64,000 nt of DNA from Cryomorphaceae bacterium 1068. GTDB lineage: Bacteria > Bacteroidota > Bacteroidia > Flavobacteriales_D > Cryomorphaceae. Below are positions 45,291 through 53,606 of the stretch, in pieces. The position numbers and the translations under genes were made by a program. Position 1 is the first letter of the stretch, and every line of letters starts with the position of its first letter. Below the pieces are notes generated by a model, which did not search any database, was not told the origin of the DNA, and saw only the letters and a program-made list of their open reading frames with translations. The stretch lies in contig JAPVXR010000003.1 of the NCBI GenBank assembly GCA_027214385.1, positions 62,001-126,000 of the forward strand. The letters run 5' to 3'.

Positions 45291-46571
45291 ATGACTAACT
45301 ACATCCTCAAAAAAATCGGTTACGGCCTTCTGGTTCTCTGGGGAGTAGTGACGCTAGTGTTCGCTATTTTCAGCATCAATCCAGGCGATCCCGCCGCGAT
45401 GCTGCTCGGACAGCGCGCCGATGAAGAGGCGATAGAGCGGGTGAGGCGAGAACTGGCCCTAGACCTGCCGTGGGGCAAGCAGTACGCGCTATACATGAAT
45501 GACATCAGTCCACTATCGCTGCACAATGAAGTGCCCGAGAGTCGTGTTTACCTCGATGAGTCGAAGTACAATTTTGTGCAGCTTGTCGATTTTGGCGAAA
45601 CGGTCTTGGTGCTCAAGTCACCTTACTTGCGGCGCTCGTACCAGTCCAAAAAGCAAGTGAGCGAGATCATCGCCGAGGCGCTACCCGGTACGGTGGTCTT
45701 GGCCGTAGGTGCCATCTTCTTCGCCTTGTTTTTCGGGATACTGCTGGGAGTCGTCACCGCAGTATACAAAGGCCGTTTTATCGACGGGTTCTCTCTATTC
45801 TCGGCGGTGTTGGGCATGAGTGCGCCTTCGTTTTTCAGTGCCATTATCATCTCGTGGATCGGTGGCTACCTCTGGTCGGTGCAGACTACCTTGCCCGCTA
45901 TTCCGATTGTTTTAGCCTTGATTGGTTTGGGAATTTCCTTGACTCGAAAACCGCGATCGTGGATCAAATCGGTGGAGTGGCTTATCAAAGGCGCACTTTT
46001 GGGTGTGGTCTTGTTGGTGGTCAATTCGCTTACGGTATTGCTCTTCGACTTTAATTTCCTCCTCTTTCGTGATGCTGCCTTAACGTTGCCTGGAACAGGA
46101 TTGGGTATGACGGGTTCCCTCTACGATGTAGACGTCTTTACGGGCGAGTATCTAGCCTTGGGCAATCTCATTTTACCGATGATCACTCTCGGAATTCGTC
46201 CGTTGGCCATTGTGGTGCAGCTTACGCGAAATGCGCTGCTGGAGGAGTTGTCGAAAGACTATACCCGTACCGCTCGTGCCAAGGGGCTTTCGCCCAATGC
46301 AGTGGTATTTAAGCACGCCTTACGAAACGCATTGAATCCCGTGGTGACGGCCGTATCGGGATGGTTTGCCTCCATGTTGGCAGGAGCGGTATTCGTCGAG
46401 TTTGTTTTCAACTGGAAAGGGCTTGGACTGCAAGTATTTCAATCCTTGCAAAATGATGACTTTCCCGTGGTGATGGGAAGTGTTTTGGTGATTGCGGCAA
46501 GTTTTGTGGTGATCAATATTTTTGTGGATATCATTTATGGACTCCTTGATCCCAGGGTGCGAATAGGCTAA
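45291..46571 (+). CDS. DppB/OppB-type ABC transporter permease with large insertions
   Basis: 426 residues. N-terminal segment with PGDPAAMLLG (about 31-40) and the EAA loop SKDYTRTARAKGLSPNAVVFKHA (about 320) are those of dipeptide/oligopeptide transporter permeases. Normal length is 305-340; here there are two insertions, a soluble stretch around residues 70-115 and an extra hydrophobic stretch around 195-250. No ABC ATPase, second permease or binding protein is nearby. The neighbourhood with tpiA is conserved in the phylum, so it may not be a classical importer. Confidence 0.9.
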   Translation: MTNYILKKIGYGLLVLWGVVTLVFAIFSINPGDPAAMLLGQRADEEAIERVRRELALDLPWGKQYALYMNDISPLSLHNEVPESRVYLDESKYNFVQLVDFGETVLVLKSPYLRRSYQSKKQVSEIIAEALPGTVVLAVGAIFFALFFGILLGVVTAVYKGRFIDGFSLFSAVLGMSAPSFFSAIIISWIGGYLWSVQTTLPAIPIVLALIGLGISLTRKPRSWIKSVEWLIKGALLGVVLLVVNSLTVLLFDFNFLLFRDAALTLPGTGLGMTGSLYDVDVFTGEYLALGNLILPMITLGIRPLAIVVQLTRNALLEELSKDYTRTARAKGLSPNAVVFKHALRNALNPVVTAVSGWFASMLAGAVFVEFVFNWKGLGLQVFQSLQNDDFPVVMGSVLVIAASFVVINIFVDIIYGLLDPRVRIG

Positions 46572-46607
46572 ACTTAGTTATGACTGTCACGTCACGGTCA
46601 TAATTAA

Positions 46608-46634
46608 ATACATCAGGCTCGATGCCTGATGTAT
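46608..46634 (+). terminator. Hairpin after the permease gene
   Basis: Perfect 11-bp stem ATACATCAGGC / GCCTGATGTAT with a 5-base loop, 37 bases past the stop. There is no T-run, so efficiency is uncertain. A weaker dyad (ATGACTGTCACGTCACGGTCA) sits just before it. Confidence 0.55.
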
Positions 46635-46640
46635 TATAAG

Positions 46641-46775
46641 CGTTTTCCCACAGTGCAGCTCGAGGCAAATTATGCAGACGACCGATAGGGAGCGAATAAT
46701 TTGACTGAGCGAGTCGGGAGGTCGCTTAAATTTTCAAAAGCGACCGAAGACGCACCTTGGGAAAACAAATGATTT
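46641..46775. repeat. Two-hairpin intergenic repeat, copy 2
   Basis: Same element as at 43365-43490, in the same orientation, with the core GCAAATTATGCAGACGACC and GGTCGCTT...AAGCGACC. Together the two copies bracket the DoxX-like and permease genes. Confidence 0.85.
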
Positions 46776-46945
46776 TTGTTTCTTTTCATCTAAGGGAAAA
46801 GAAAAACCAATTCATTCTATCACTTGATATACGTTTTGCCTCGGGGGGTTGAGACGACAATCGGAGCGTGAACTCGTCACGCTGAACGAATTTAGAAAGC
46901 TATATTTACCCCTGACTTTAAAGAAGTATCAAACAACACATAACC

Positions 46946-47704
46946 ATGAGAAAACCCCTAGTAGCAGGAAATTGGAAAATGAATAAAAATCACGCCGATG
47001 CAAAGGCTCTTTTGCAAGCATTGGTTGATCGATCGAGTGAAATCCCGAGCGGGGTAGATGTGATGGTGGCGCCACCTTCGCTTTACCTTTCGGAAATGGC
47101 GGCTCATGCCAATGATGCCGTTGCGATAGGTTCGCAAGACGTCAGCACTCAGGAAGAGGACGGAGCCTTTACGGGCGAGTTTTCGGCGGTTATGCTCCAA
47201 TCTGCGGGGGTGCGCTACGCCATCGTAGGACACAGCGAGCGCCGCGAATACCACGGCGAAACCGACGAGGAGATCCGCGAAAAGATTGCCGCCTGCGTAG
47301 CGGCGGGAATTCGTCCCGTTTATTGCTGTGGCGAAAAGTTGGAAGAGCGGGAGAGTGGCCAACACGTATCAGTGGTATCGCATCAAGTAAAAACCGCTTT
47401 GGAAGGATTCTCTGCCAGCGAACTCAAAGATCTCGTGGTAGCCTACGAACCCGTTTGGGCCATTGGTACGGGAAAGACAGCCAGTAGCGAACAAGCGCAA
47501 GAGATGCACGCGGAGATCCGCAATGTTCTTGGTGAGCTTTTCAATTCCGATTTTGCCAATAGCATTCGCATCCTTTACGGCGGAAGCGCCAAGCCAGCCA
47601 ATGCTGCCGAGCTATTTGCCCAACCCGATGTGGATGGTGGATTGATCGGAGGAGCGAGTTTGAAGGCGGATGACTTTTTGAAGGTGGTTGAGGCTGCGGG
47701 GTAA
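46946..47704 (+). CDS. tpiA: Triosephosphate isomerase
   Basis: Interconverts glyceraldehyde 3-phosphate and dihydroxyacetone phosphate in glycolysis and gluconeogenesis. Catalytic Lys11 (NWKMN), His96 (GHSERR) and Glu168 (AYEPVWAIGTGKT) are all present, with the phosphate-binding YGGSAKP near the end. The length of 252 residues is typical. The last 54 bases of this gene recur as a diverged copy at 50046-50099. Confidence 0.97.
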   Translation: MRKPLVAGNWKMNKNHADAKALLQALVDRSSEIPSGVDVMVAPPSLYLSEMAAHANDAVAIGSQDVSTQEEDGAFTGEFSAVMLQSAGVRYAIVGHSERREYHGETDEEIREKIAACVAAGIRPVYCCGEKLEERESGQHVSVVSHQVKTALEGFSASELKDLVVAYEPVWAIGTGKTASSEQAQEMHAEIRNVLGELFNSDFANSIRILYGGSAKPANAAELFAQPDVDGGLIGGASLKADDFLKVVEAAG

Positions 47705-47917
47705 TAGTCGATGGTACCTGATCGATAGTAGATTGTAGCGAGTAGTTCTCTAGCGGTGTAATGCTGAGTTTTTTGGAGTAGGCTAACCCTAGCTAACTAA
47801 AAATTGGGTTTCATCAGTGTCCTTCTCTATTGGAAGAGGTTGATTGAGCAGCCACATAGAATAAAATTATCGGGGCTGGTTAAACGTATCCTATTCGCAA
47901 TCCTAAAAACGCGCTTC

Positions 47918-49783
47918 CTAATCTTGCACTACGAGCCTTCCCTGAGCAACAAATTGCTCTTCACGGAAGAGAACAACACAATACACTCCCGACTCTAGCC
48001 CTTCTGCTAAGTCGAAAGAAACGATTCCCTCATCCTGTCCGCTCGAACTCAATTGGATGGTTTGATCCTTGCGATGGAGAATTTTACCCTGTACATCAAG
48101 AATTACAAAAGTGTATAAACCCGATTCGAAATGGATTGAGGGAATGGAAATATTCAATTGCTGTGATGCAGGGTTGTAGGGATTCGGGAATAGCACTAAA
48201 TCGAATCCAGCTCGATTATAAATGTCGTTAAAGTCAGATACCGAGGTAATAACCCCTTGAGGAGTGATGTTTTTTGTGAGGTAAGGATACCCATTGTTGA
48301 TCTGAGGATCAATGGCCCAAATGTCCTCGTCGGCAGTATCGTCAAAAGGGTTTTCCACAAAATCCCAAGGTGTGGAAAGCTCACCCTCCGATAGAAGGGT
48401 ATAGGTTTCTTCGTCCTTCATGGCTTGTGTGTTTTTTCCAGTAAGCTGTACTGGTTCTGTTCCTCCAGAGACTGCCAAACCCTCTTCGATTCCCGAACTT
48501 TCTGTATCCCAAAAGCAATCGCTTATTGTACCGAATTTGTAACCACCGAAGCCACCAGCTTCTTCGGTACCACTGGTGTTTCCCGTACTGTAGCAATTTA
48601 CGATATCTGATAACATATTGTTGATGCCGACGAAGCCGCCCGAATAGTCATCGCTTGATTCTACCGAACCTCGGGCGTAACAGTTTTTAACTAACCCTCC
48701 TTGTTGCATATTACCAATAAAACCGCCGACGTAGTTTCCCAGTCCCACCACGTTGGAGTTCGAAAATGATTCTTGCAGAATAGTAGAAGATGCGACGCTT
48801 CCACTGAAGCCACCAACGGCTGATCCACCTCCTGTAACATCGCCTAGAGCATAACAGTGCTTCACGTTGCTTAAGATAATTTGCCCCGAAAATCCGCCAC
48901 AGCCTGTTCCTATGGATTCAACGGACGTTTGGCTTTGGCAAGAGTCTATCGCTGTTGAGGATGTATTGCCCACAAACCCTCCTACAAGTGATCCTCCAAG
49001 GACTGCTCCTGAGACCTCATTATGCCGCATTATAGCCTCACTACCACTTCCTGTAAAACCACCTACCTTGGCGTATGTAGGCGCACTTATATTTGTTTCT
49101 ACATTGCACTCTAGGAGCTCTGCAGAATCGATTAAACCCGAAAAGCCTCCAACGTGTTCTCTCTCTATACCTATTCCCGTAGCGGTAATGGTAACATTGG
49201 CAGTGCAATTGGTAATTTCGGCGACGTCAAGGCTTCCGCCAATCGCTCCAAACATGCCTCCGATGTTTGAGTCTGTGCCTAATACATCTCCCGATGTAGA
49301 GCAATCTGTGACCGATGAATTGAGAAAAAGGTAACCACAGAGAATTCCCACATAAATGTTTCCCGTTATAGCAGCATTTTCTAGGGTGAGACTTGAAATG
49401 GATCCATTGGCAATGCAGCCAAATAACCCTTGATATTCGCTTGTATCCGGACGGTTTATTGTCAAATTTGAGATGCTGTAGCCATCTCCGTTATACTCTC
49501 CTGAGAAGGCGTACTCATATTGGTTAAATACAAAAGTCCCTATTGGTTTAAAACCAGCACCCTCGTTTAGGCTAGAAGAAGAGGCGGCGTCTATATCCGT
49601 GGTTTGGATGTAAGACTTATCCAAAGCTTCAAAATTTTCGCTCATCCAGATCAGGTGATCAATGTTTTCAATTTGGTAAGGATCTCCGGGGGAACCATCT
49701 CCCTGAGAAGGTTCTAGGCCTTGTGAATAAACGGCGAGCGTAAGCGATGAAAAACTGACGAAAATGAAAAACTTGCGTGGCAT
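47918..49783 (-). CDS. Secreted GLUG-repeat surface protein with type IX-style C-terminus
   Basis: 621 residues with a signal peptide (1-20). From about 90 to 440 it carries at least ten repeats around GGFVG / GGFSG, with alternating Cys (CYALGD, CYSTGN), the GLUG motif typical of adhesin-like beta-helices. A short C-terminal region (about 530-621; LFPNPYNPASQQLNI) is the type IX sorting domain. It is probably exposed at the surface. It lies between tpiA and the tpiA fragment, suggesting insertion next to tpiA. Target unknown. Confidence 0.88.
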   Translation of the reverse strand: MPRKFFIFVSFSSLTLAVYSQGLEPSQGDGSPGDPYQIENIDHLIWMSENFEALDKSYIQTTDIDAASSSSLNEGAGFKPIGTFVFNQYEYAFSGEYNGDGYSISNLTINRPDTSEYQGLFGCIANGSISSLTLENAAITGNIYVGILCGYLFLNSSVTDCSTSGDVLGTDSNIGGMFGAIGGSLDVAEITNCTANVTITATGIGIEREHVGGFSGLIDSAELLECNVETNISAPTYAKVGGFTGSGSEAIMRHNEVSGAVLGGSLVGGFVGNTSSTAIDSCQSQTSVESIGTGCGGFSGQIILSNVKHCYALGDVTGGGSAVGGFSGSVASSTILQESFSNSNVVGLGNYVGGFIGNMQQGGLVKNCYARGSVESSDDYSGGFVGINNMLSDIVNCYSTGNTSGTEEAGGFGGYKFGTISDCFWDTESSGIEEGLAVSGGTEPVQLTGKNTQAMKDEETYTLLSEGELSTPWDFVENPFDDTADEDIWAIDPQINNGYPYLTKNITPQGVITSVSDFNDIYNRAGFDLVLFPNPYNPASQQLNISIPSIHFESGLYTFVILDVQGKILHRKDQTIQLSSSGQDEGIVSFDLAEGLESGVYCVVLFREEQFVAQGRLVVQD

Positions 49784-49929
49784 TTGATAGGTTTTTTATT
49801 GGCTGATAAATAGTTCAAAGTGAACCCTTAAGTTAGTGAAAATTCAAATTGGTTGTAACAGGTTTAAGCCGAAAATTTGAGTGCATTATTGCGAAGAAAA
49901 TTGTCTGTTCGGAACGCTCACTAATTAAA

Positions 49930-49957
49930 TGGCTCTGAAATTCAAAGGGCCTTTTTT
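49930..49957 (+). terminator. Orphan terminator-like hairpin
   Basis: GGCTCT pairs with AGGGCC (one G-T wobble), 9-base loop and six T afterwards. No plus-strand gene precedes it closely; the nearest upstream gene is on the other strand. It may be left over from a lost gene. Confidence 0.5.
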
Positions 49958-50045
49958 ATCATTTCATCGTAGCCTATCTTTTTACATTTCTTTCGGGATG
50001 GGATCAAACTTAGTCTGTATTCCAAATCAATCTTTGCTGTGCTGG

Positions 50046-50099
50046 CGCTAGTTTGAATGCGGATGATTTTTTGAAGGTGGTTGAGGCTGCCAGGTAGTT
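50046..50099 (+). pseudogene. Fragment of tpiA 3' end
   Basis: Reads GASLNADDFLKVVEAAR and stop, against GASLKADDFLKVVEAAG and stop at 47651-47704; 47 of 54 bases are identical. It lies downstream of the intact gene with the GLUG gene between them. It has no start or upstream part, so it is a remnant. Confidence 0.85.
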
Positions 50100-50183
50100 T
50101 CAAAGCGCAGGATTACAAGTTCTTTGGAGCGAAGACAAAGGATCAAGGAAAAAAAGAAAACACCTGAGGTAAAAGAGAATCCC

Positions 50184-50214
50184 TGCTACGCAGGATTACA
50201 AATCCTGCGTAGCA
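50184..50214. repeat. Perfect 14-bp hairpin with CAGGATTACAA core
   Basis: Arms TGCTACGCAGGATT and AATCCTGCGTAGCA, 3-base loop. A related word, CAGGATTACAA, occurs at 50107 and CAGGATTTACAACCCTG at 61251. A possible REP-like element. Confidence 0.8.
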
Positions 50215-50261
50215 AAAGTATTGAATAAGCTATTTCAGCTTATACTTACCTTGGACCCGTG

Positions 50262-50831
50262 ATGAAATTGAATGTTAAGTTGATCATCAGCTCGGTACTT
50301 CTATTGCCCAGTATCCTGACGTGCTTGGATATATTAGTGATGTGGACGTTTGGTACTTATTTTTTAGCGGGATTCGAAATTCGCAATTCCACCGATGAGA
50401 CTATAAGAATAACTCCATATAGCGAGGGGTACGGTGAGAGCAACTATGTACAACTGCCTCTCTATTTTAGTCGATATCCTTTCTTGATATCCTCATGGAG
50501 AATAGCTGATTTTGAAATGGAGCCAAAGGATAGCAAGTGGTTTTTGTATGATGATGACGATGCGTACTTGGAGGGAATTATTATCGAGCGGCAAGACGGT
50601 GAATACTTAGATATGCCTGCAGTTTATGAAGATGGGAGAAACTATATTGAAATAGAAAACATTTCGGAGTTGAATGGTGCCACCCCTGAACTAATCACGC
50701 TGACTCAGGAGGGGATTTTCTGGAGAATAGTGTGGATCAACATTGTTCTTCTGATCGGACTGTTAAACATACCCTATTTCGTTTACCTCGTTCGGAAGAA
50801 GAGAAAACAACGTAGGAGCAAAGCTGATTGA
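50262..50831 (+). CDS. Hypothetical two-helix membrane protein
   Basis: 189 residues: N-terminal hydrophobic helix (about 6-36), an extracytoplasmic domain of about 110 residues rich in acidic and aromatic residues (DDDDAYLEG, YLDMPAVYEDG), a second helix (about 150-174), and a basic tail (RKKRKQRRSK). Start at ATG 50262 (a GTG lies one codon earlier). No family recognised. It stands just upstream of the repeat array and the BlaI operon. Confidence 0.65.
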   Translation: MKLNVKLIISSVLLLPSILTCLDILVMWTFGTYFLAGFEIRNSTDETIRITPYSEGYGESNYVQLPLYFSRYPFLISSWRIADFEMEPKDSKWFLYDDDDAYLEGIIIERQDGEYLDMPAVYEDGRNYIEIENISELNGATPELITLTQEGIFWRIVWINIVLLIGLLNIPYFVYLVRKKRKQRRSKAD

Positions 50832-50885
50832 TAATTCTATCCCTTTCCCGAGCTACTCAGGATTCACCTTTGTTAAGATTACTCA

Positions 50886-51396
50886 TTTACCGCTTAGTGG
50901 CAACTCTGAAGTATCCAAGCTGATTTATAAGAAACACCCCATTCTCAATTCTACTTAACTCGCCTCTAAGTGAACATATTGCAGTTTGAAATAGGTGCGA
51001 CAATTTACATGTCGTTCGTGGCGAAAAAATCTTTATTCAGTCAAAACCATCCTTTCCTTGACTAAAACAGAACTTTTTTTGGTCAAAGCGAACCTTTTTT
51101 TAGTTGAAAAAATTCTTTTTTTACCCAAAGCAGACTTTTTTTTAGTCAAAGCCAGTCCTTCTTTAGTCAAAGAAGAACTTTTTTTAGTCAAAGCGAACCT
51201 GTTTTTAGTCGAAGAAAACCCTTCTTTGCCCAAAACGAACATTCTTTTAATCAAAGCAGAACTTTTTTTACCCAAAACCAACCTCTTTTTGGTCGAAAAG
51301 AATTATTACTCAGTCAAGGCCAAACTTTTTTGAGTCAGTACAAACCTTCTTTTGACTCGAAAAAGATACTTTTCATCCAAAGCATTATTCTCTATT
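50886..51396. repeat. Repeated intergenic element with 17-unit array of 21-bp repeats
   Basis: Head region 50886-51039 shares patches with 56886-56944 and 61250-61405. The array 51040-51396 has 17 units at exactly 21-bp steps (51040, 51061, 51082 and so on), each like GTCAAAGCGAACCTTTTTTTA with variation. Every unit has an A-run near its start and a T-run about 10 bases later, so A/T tracts are phased. Both strands stay open over it because the period is a multiple of three; the resulting frame (50995-51333) is a heptad of LFLVKAN-like units and is not likely a real protein. Confidence 0.9.
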
Positions 51397-51467
51397 TTCT
51401 TGTAAACAAAGCAAGTTTTACGACTGCTTGTACGTATTTGAAGCTCCACAATTCCAAATTAACATAG

Positions 51468-51511
51468 CTCTACATTTGTAGAGTAAAAGTATTATTCTAC
51501 ATTTGTAGAGC
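51468..51511 (+). promoter_or_regulatory. BlaI-type double operator over the promoter
   Basis: Two palindromes, CTCTACATTTGTAGAG at 51468-51483 and TTCTACATTTGTAGAG at 51495-51510, centres 27 bases apart; each has the TACA-TGTA core bound by BlaI/MecI proteins. The second also reads TACATTTG, matching the TAnnTTTG -7 box, and the first supplies TTTG at 51475-51478, near the expected -33. Repressor binding would cover both promoter elements. The start codon of blaI is 21 bases further on. Confidence 0.8.
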
Positions 51512-51531
51512 AGAAACGACATTCTTAGAAA

Positions 51532-51903
51532 ATGAAATTATCAAAAGCAGAAGAACAGGTTATTCACCATTTGTGGAAATTGGACAAGGCCTTTATGAAA
51601 GACCTCATTCAAGAGTACGAGCCACCCAAACCTGCTACGACTACCATTGCTACCCTGCTAAAACGAATGAAGGACAAGGGCTTTATAGATTACGAAGTGC
51701 AAGGCAATTCCAGACAGTATTTTGCGCTGATCAATAAATCAGATTATTTCAAAGGTCAATTCAGCGGAATGCTCCAGAACTTCTTCGGCAATTCTGCGGC
51801 GCAGTTTGCCTCGTTTTTTACCAAGTCAACTGATCTAACCCAAAAAGAGCTGGAAGACCTTCGCGAAATCATAGACCAAGAAATAGCCAAAAAGAAGACA
51901 TGA
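51532..51903 (+). CDS. blaI: BlaI/MecI/CopY family repressor
   Basis: 123-residue winged-helix repressor of the penicillinase repressor family: SKAEEQVIHHLWKLDKAF, PKPATTTIATLLKRMKDKGF (recognition region), YFALINKSDYFK and a helical dimerisation end. Two operators with the family's TACA-TGTA core lie just upstream. Its stop (TGA) overlaps the ATG of the M56 gene, so the repressor and its sensor are coupled as in bla and mec operons. The repressor is probably cleaved or released when the sensor is activated. Confidence 0.93.
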   Translation: MKLSKAEEQVIHHLWKLDKAFMKDLIQEYEPPKPATTTIATLLKRMKDKGFIDYEVQGNSRQYFALINKSDYFKGQFSGMLQNFFGNSAAQFASFFTKSTDLTQKELEDLREIIDQEIAKKKT

Positions 51904-53066
51904 TCCTCTATCTCATAAAATCAACGCTATGTCTTGGTTCGATTCTAGGCATCTATTACTTGCTTTTGGAGCGGGAGAGCATGCATCACTTTAAGCGGTT
52001 CTTTTTGTTGAGTGGTCTGGGGTTTTCATTCTTGATTCCACTCATCACCATCGGGCAATCCGAGTATATGATTGACACATCCGAAAGCGGACAGTACCTA
52101 GTAGAAGTACTCTCCGGCAATGCAGCAGCGTCATCTGCATCACCTAAATTTGATGTGTCATTGCTATTTTCTGTATTGTATTTGCTGATTACCGTTGTGT
52201 TCTTGGTGCGATTCATCGTAGGGATAGTCGCGCTTATTCGCAAAGCAAGGCAAAACAGAAATATCCCCTTCAAAAACGCTACTCTGGTACTAGTGAACGA
52301 GCGCATAGTACCATACTCTTTTTGCCATTATATTTTCATTGCCCATTCCGATTACTTGAGCAAGGAGCTTGAGCCTGAACTGCTCACGCATGAATTGACG
52401 CATGTTCGCCAAGGCCATTCTCTTGACATACTGGCCATAGAGCTTTTGCGCATCGTATTTTGGTTTAATCCATTTCTCCCTTTCATGAAGCGAGCTGTTC
52501 AAGCCAATCATGAGTATTTAGCTGATCGGGAAGTAATTAATTCACATCAAGGCGTTGCACATTATCAGCGCTTACTATTGGATAAAGTAGCAGGCAAAAC
52601 GAAGATTCACCTTACCAGCAATTTCACATACAGGCTCACTAAAAAACGATTGAAAATGATGACAAAATCAACAGAGAAAATGCGTGCACGGTTTTTTATT
52701 TCGGCCACTTTGCCCCTCATGGCAGCGTTGGTTCTACTCTTCGGCAAAACAACATTTGCGCAAGATGACAGCACGGCTAGTGACGCAGAGCTGAGATCAT
52801 CAATCGACAGCTATTTTAAAGATGCCACCTTCGTATGTTCAGACGGTGATGGGCCGAAAGTCTACAAGCCTTATCAGGCTCTTACTGAAGCCGAGAAGGG
52901 CAAAATTCCACCGCTTCCACCTTCGCCACCAAGTCTGGATGGTTCTGCAACTGCAATTAGCCCTTTGCCAAAAGGCACGGTCGTACAGTTGACGGAAGAC
53001 GGACAGGTTAAGATTCTGAAGAACGCTGCCGTTCCGCCACCGCCGCCTCCTCCTGCCAAAAAGTAG
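51900..53066 (+). CDS. M56 family peptidase, BlaR1/MecR1-like sensor without beta-lactam-binding domain
   Basis: 388 residues: four membrane helices near the N-terminus and middle, a zinc-peptidase site HELTH (164-168) with the downstream Glu in NHEYLADREV, and another hydrophobic segment near 268-285. After that come about 100 residues ending in PPPPPPPAKK instead of the 250-residue penicillin-binding domain of BlaR1. The stimulus must therefore be sensed differently. Coupled to blaI by an ATGA overlap. Cleavage of BlaI is expected by family analogy. Confidence 0.88.
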   Translation: MILYLIKSTLCLGSILGIYYLLLERESMHHFKRFFLLSGLGFSFLIPLITIGQSEYMIDTSESGQYLVEVLSGNAAASSASPKFDVSLLFSVLYLLITVVFLVRFIVGIVALIRKARQNRNIPFKNATLVLVNERIVPYSFCHYIFIAHSDYLSKELEPELLTHELTHVRQGHSLDILAIELLRIVFWFNPFLPFMKRAVQANHEYLADREVINSHQGVAHYQRLLLDKVAGKTKIHLTSNFTYRLTKKRLKMMTKSTEKMRARFFISATLPLMAALVLLFGKTTFAQDDSTASDAELRSSIDSYFKDATFVCSDGDGPKVYKPYQALTEAEKGKIPPLPPSPPSLDGSATAISPLPKGTVVQLTEDGQVKILKNAAVPPPPPPPAKK

Positions 53067-53606
53067 CGAGCTCAACCCTTTTTCAATCTGTAGATTATTC
53101 CACCCGCTTATCCTGGATTACCTCCTATGTGGCCGATCCATAAATGCCTGAGATTATAACTGCTGCTTAGGATTTACTTGCTTCGCTGCATGAGAACGCT
53201 GCGCTAATTAGCAACCCTGTGTAATTTACAGGTTTATTTTGCTCATGGAGAAAGCCTTGGGATCTCCAATTGCTAAAAGGGCCATTATTAAACCGACAAA
53301 GGTATTTTCACTCGAGGAAAAAGGTTATTCACACATCACAAGAAAAAGATCACAAGACACAATGAAGCCTTTAATCAATTAAAGAAAGGGTTCAAGTAGG
53401 GCAATGATGGACCTGAAAGAAAAAAAGAAGACGATCATATGAGGCGTTAAGGTCTTCGCGTAAGGAAAGAAGACATTCATTCGCCGCACTAGACGCATCT
53501 AGCAGCAAAAAAAAGTGTTTGGCTTAGGCCTGGTAGAGTAACAATTCGCTTTTGTTCAGGTAAATGCCTTCAGGAAAGCTCAAGAACAGATGGATGCAAG
53601 CTAAAA
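53067..53606. other. Intergenic region without recognisable gene
   Basis: 540 bases between the M56 gene and the convergent exported-protein gene. I found no ORF with support, no clear hairpin and no copy of the other repeat families. Confidence 0.5.

Noticed and set aside
50995-51333. A 112-codon frame made of LFLVKAN-like heptads as a protein
   Set aside because: It follows only from the 21-bp period, is open on both strands, and has no start context, signal or family; I treat it as repeat DNA.
51040-51396. 21-bp units as a CRISPR array or minisatellite gene
   Set aside because: Every position varies, there are no constant repeat plus variable spacer, and no cas genes.
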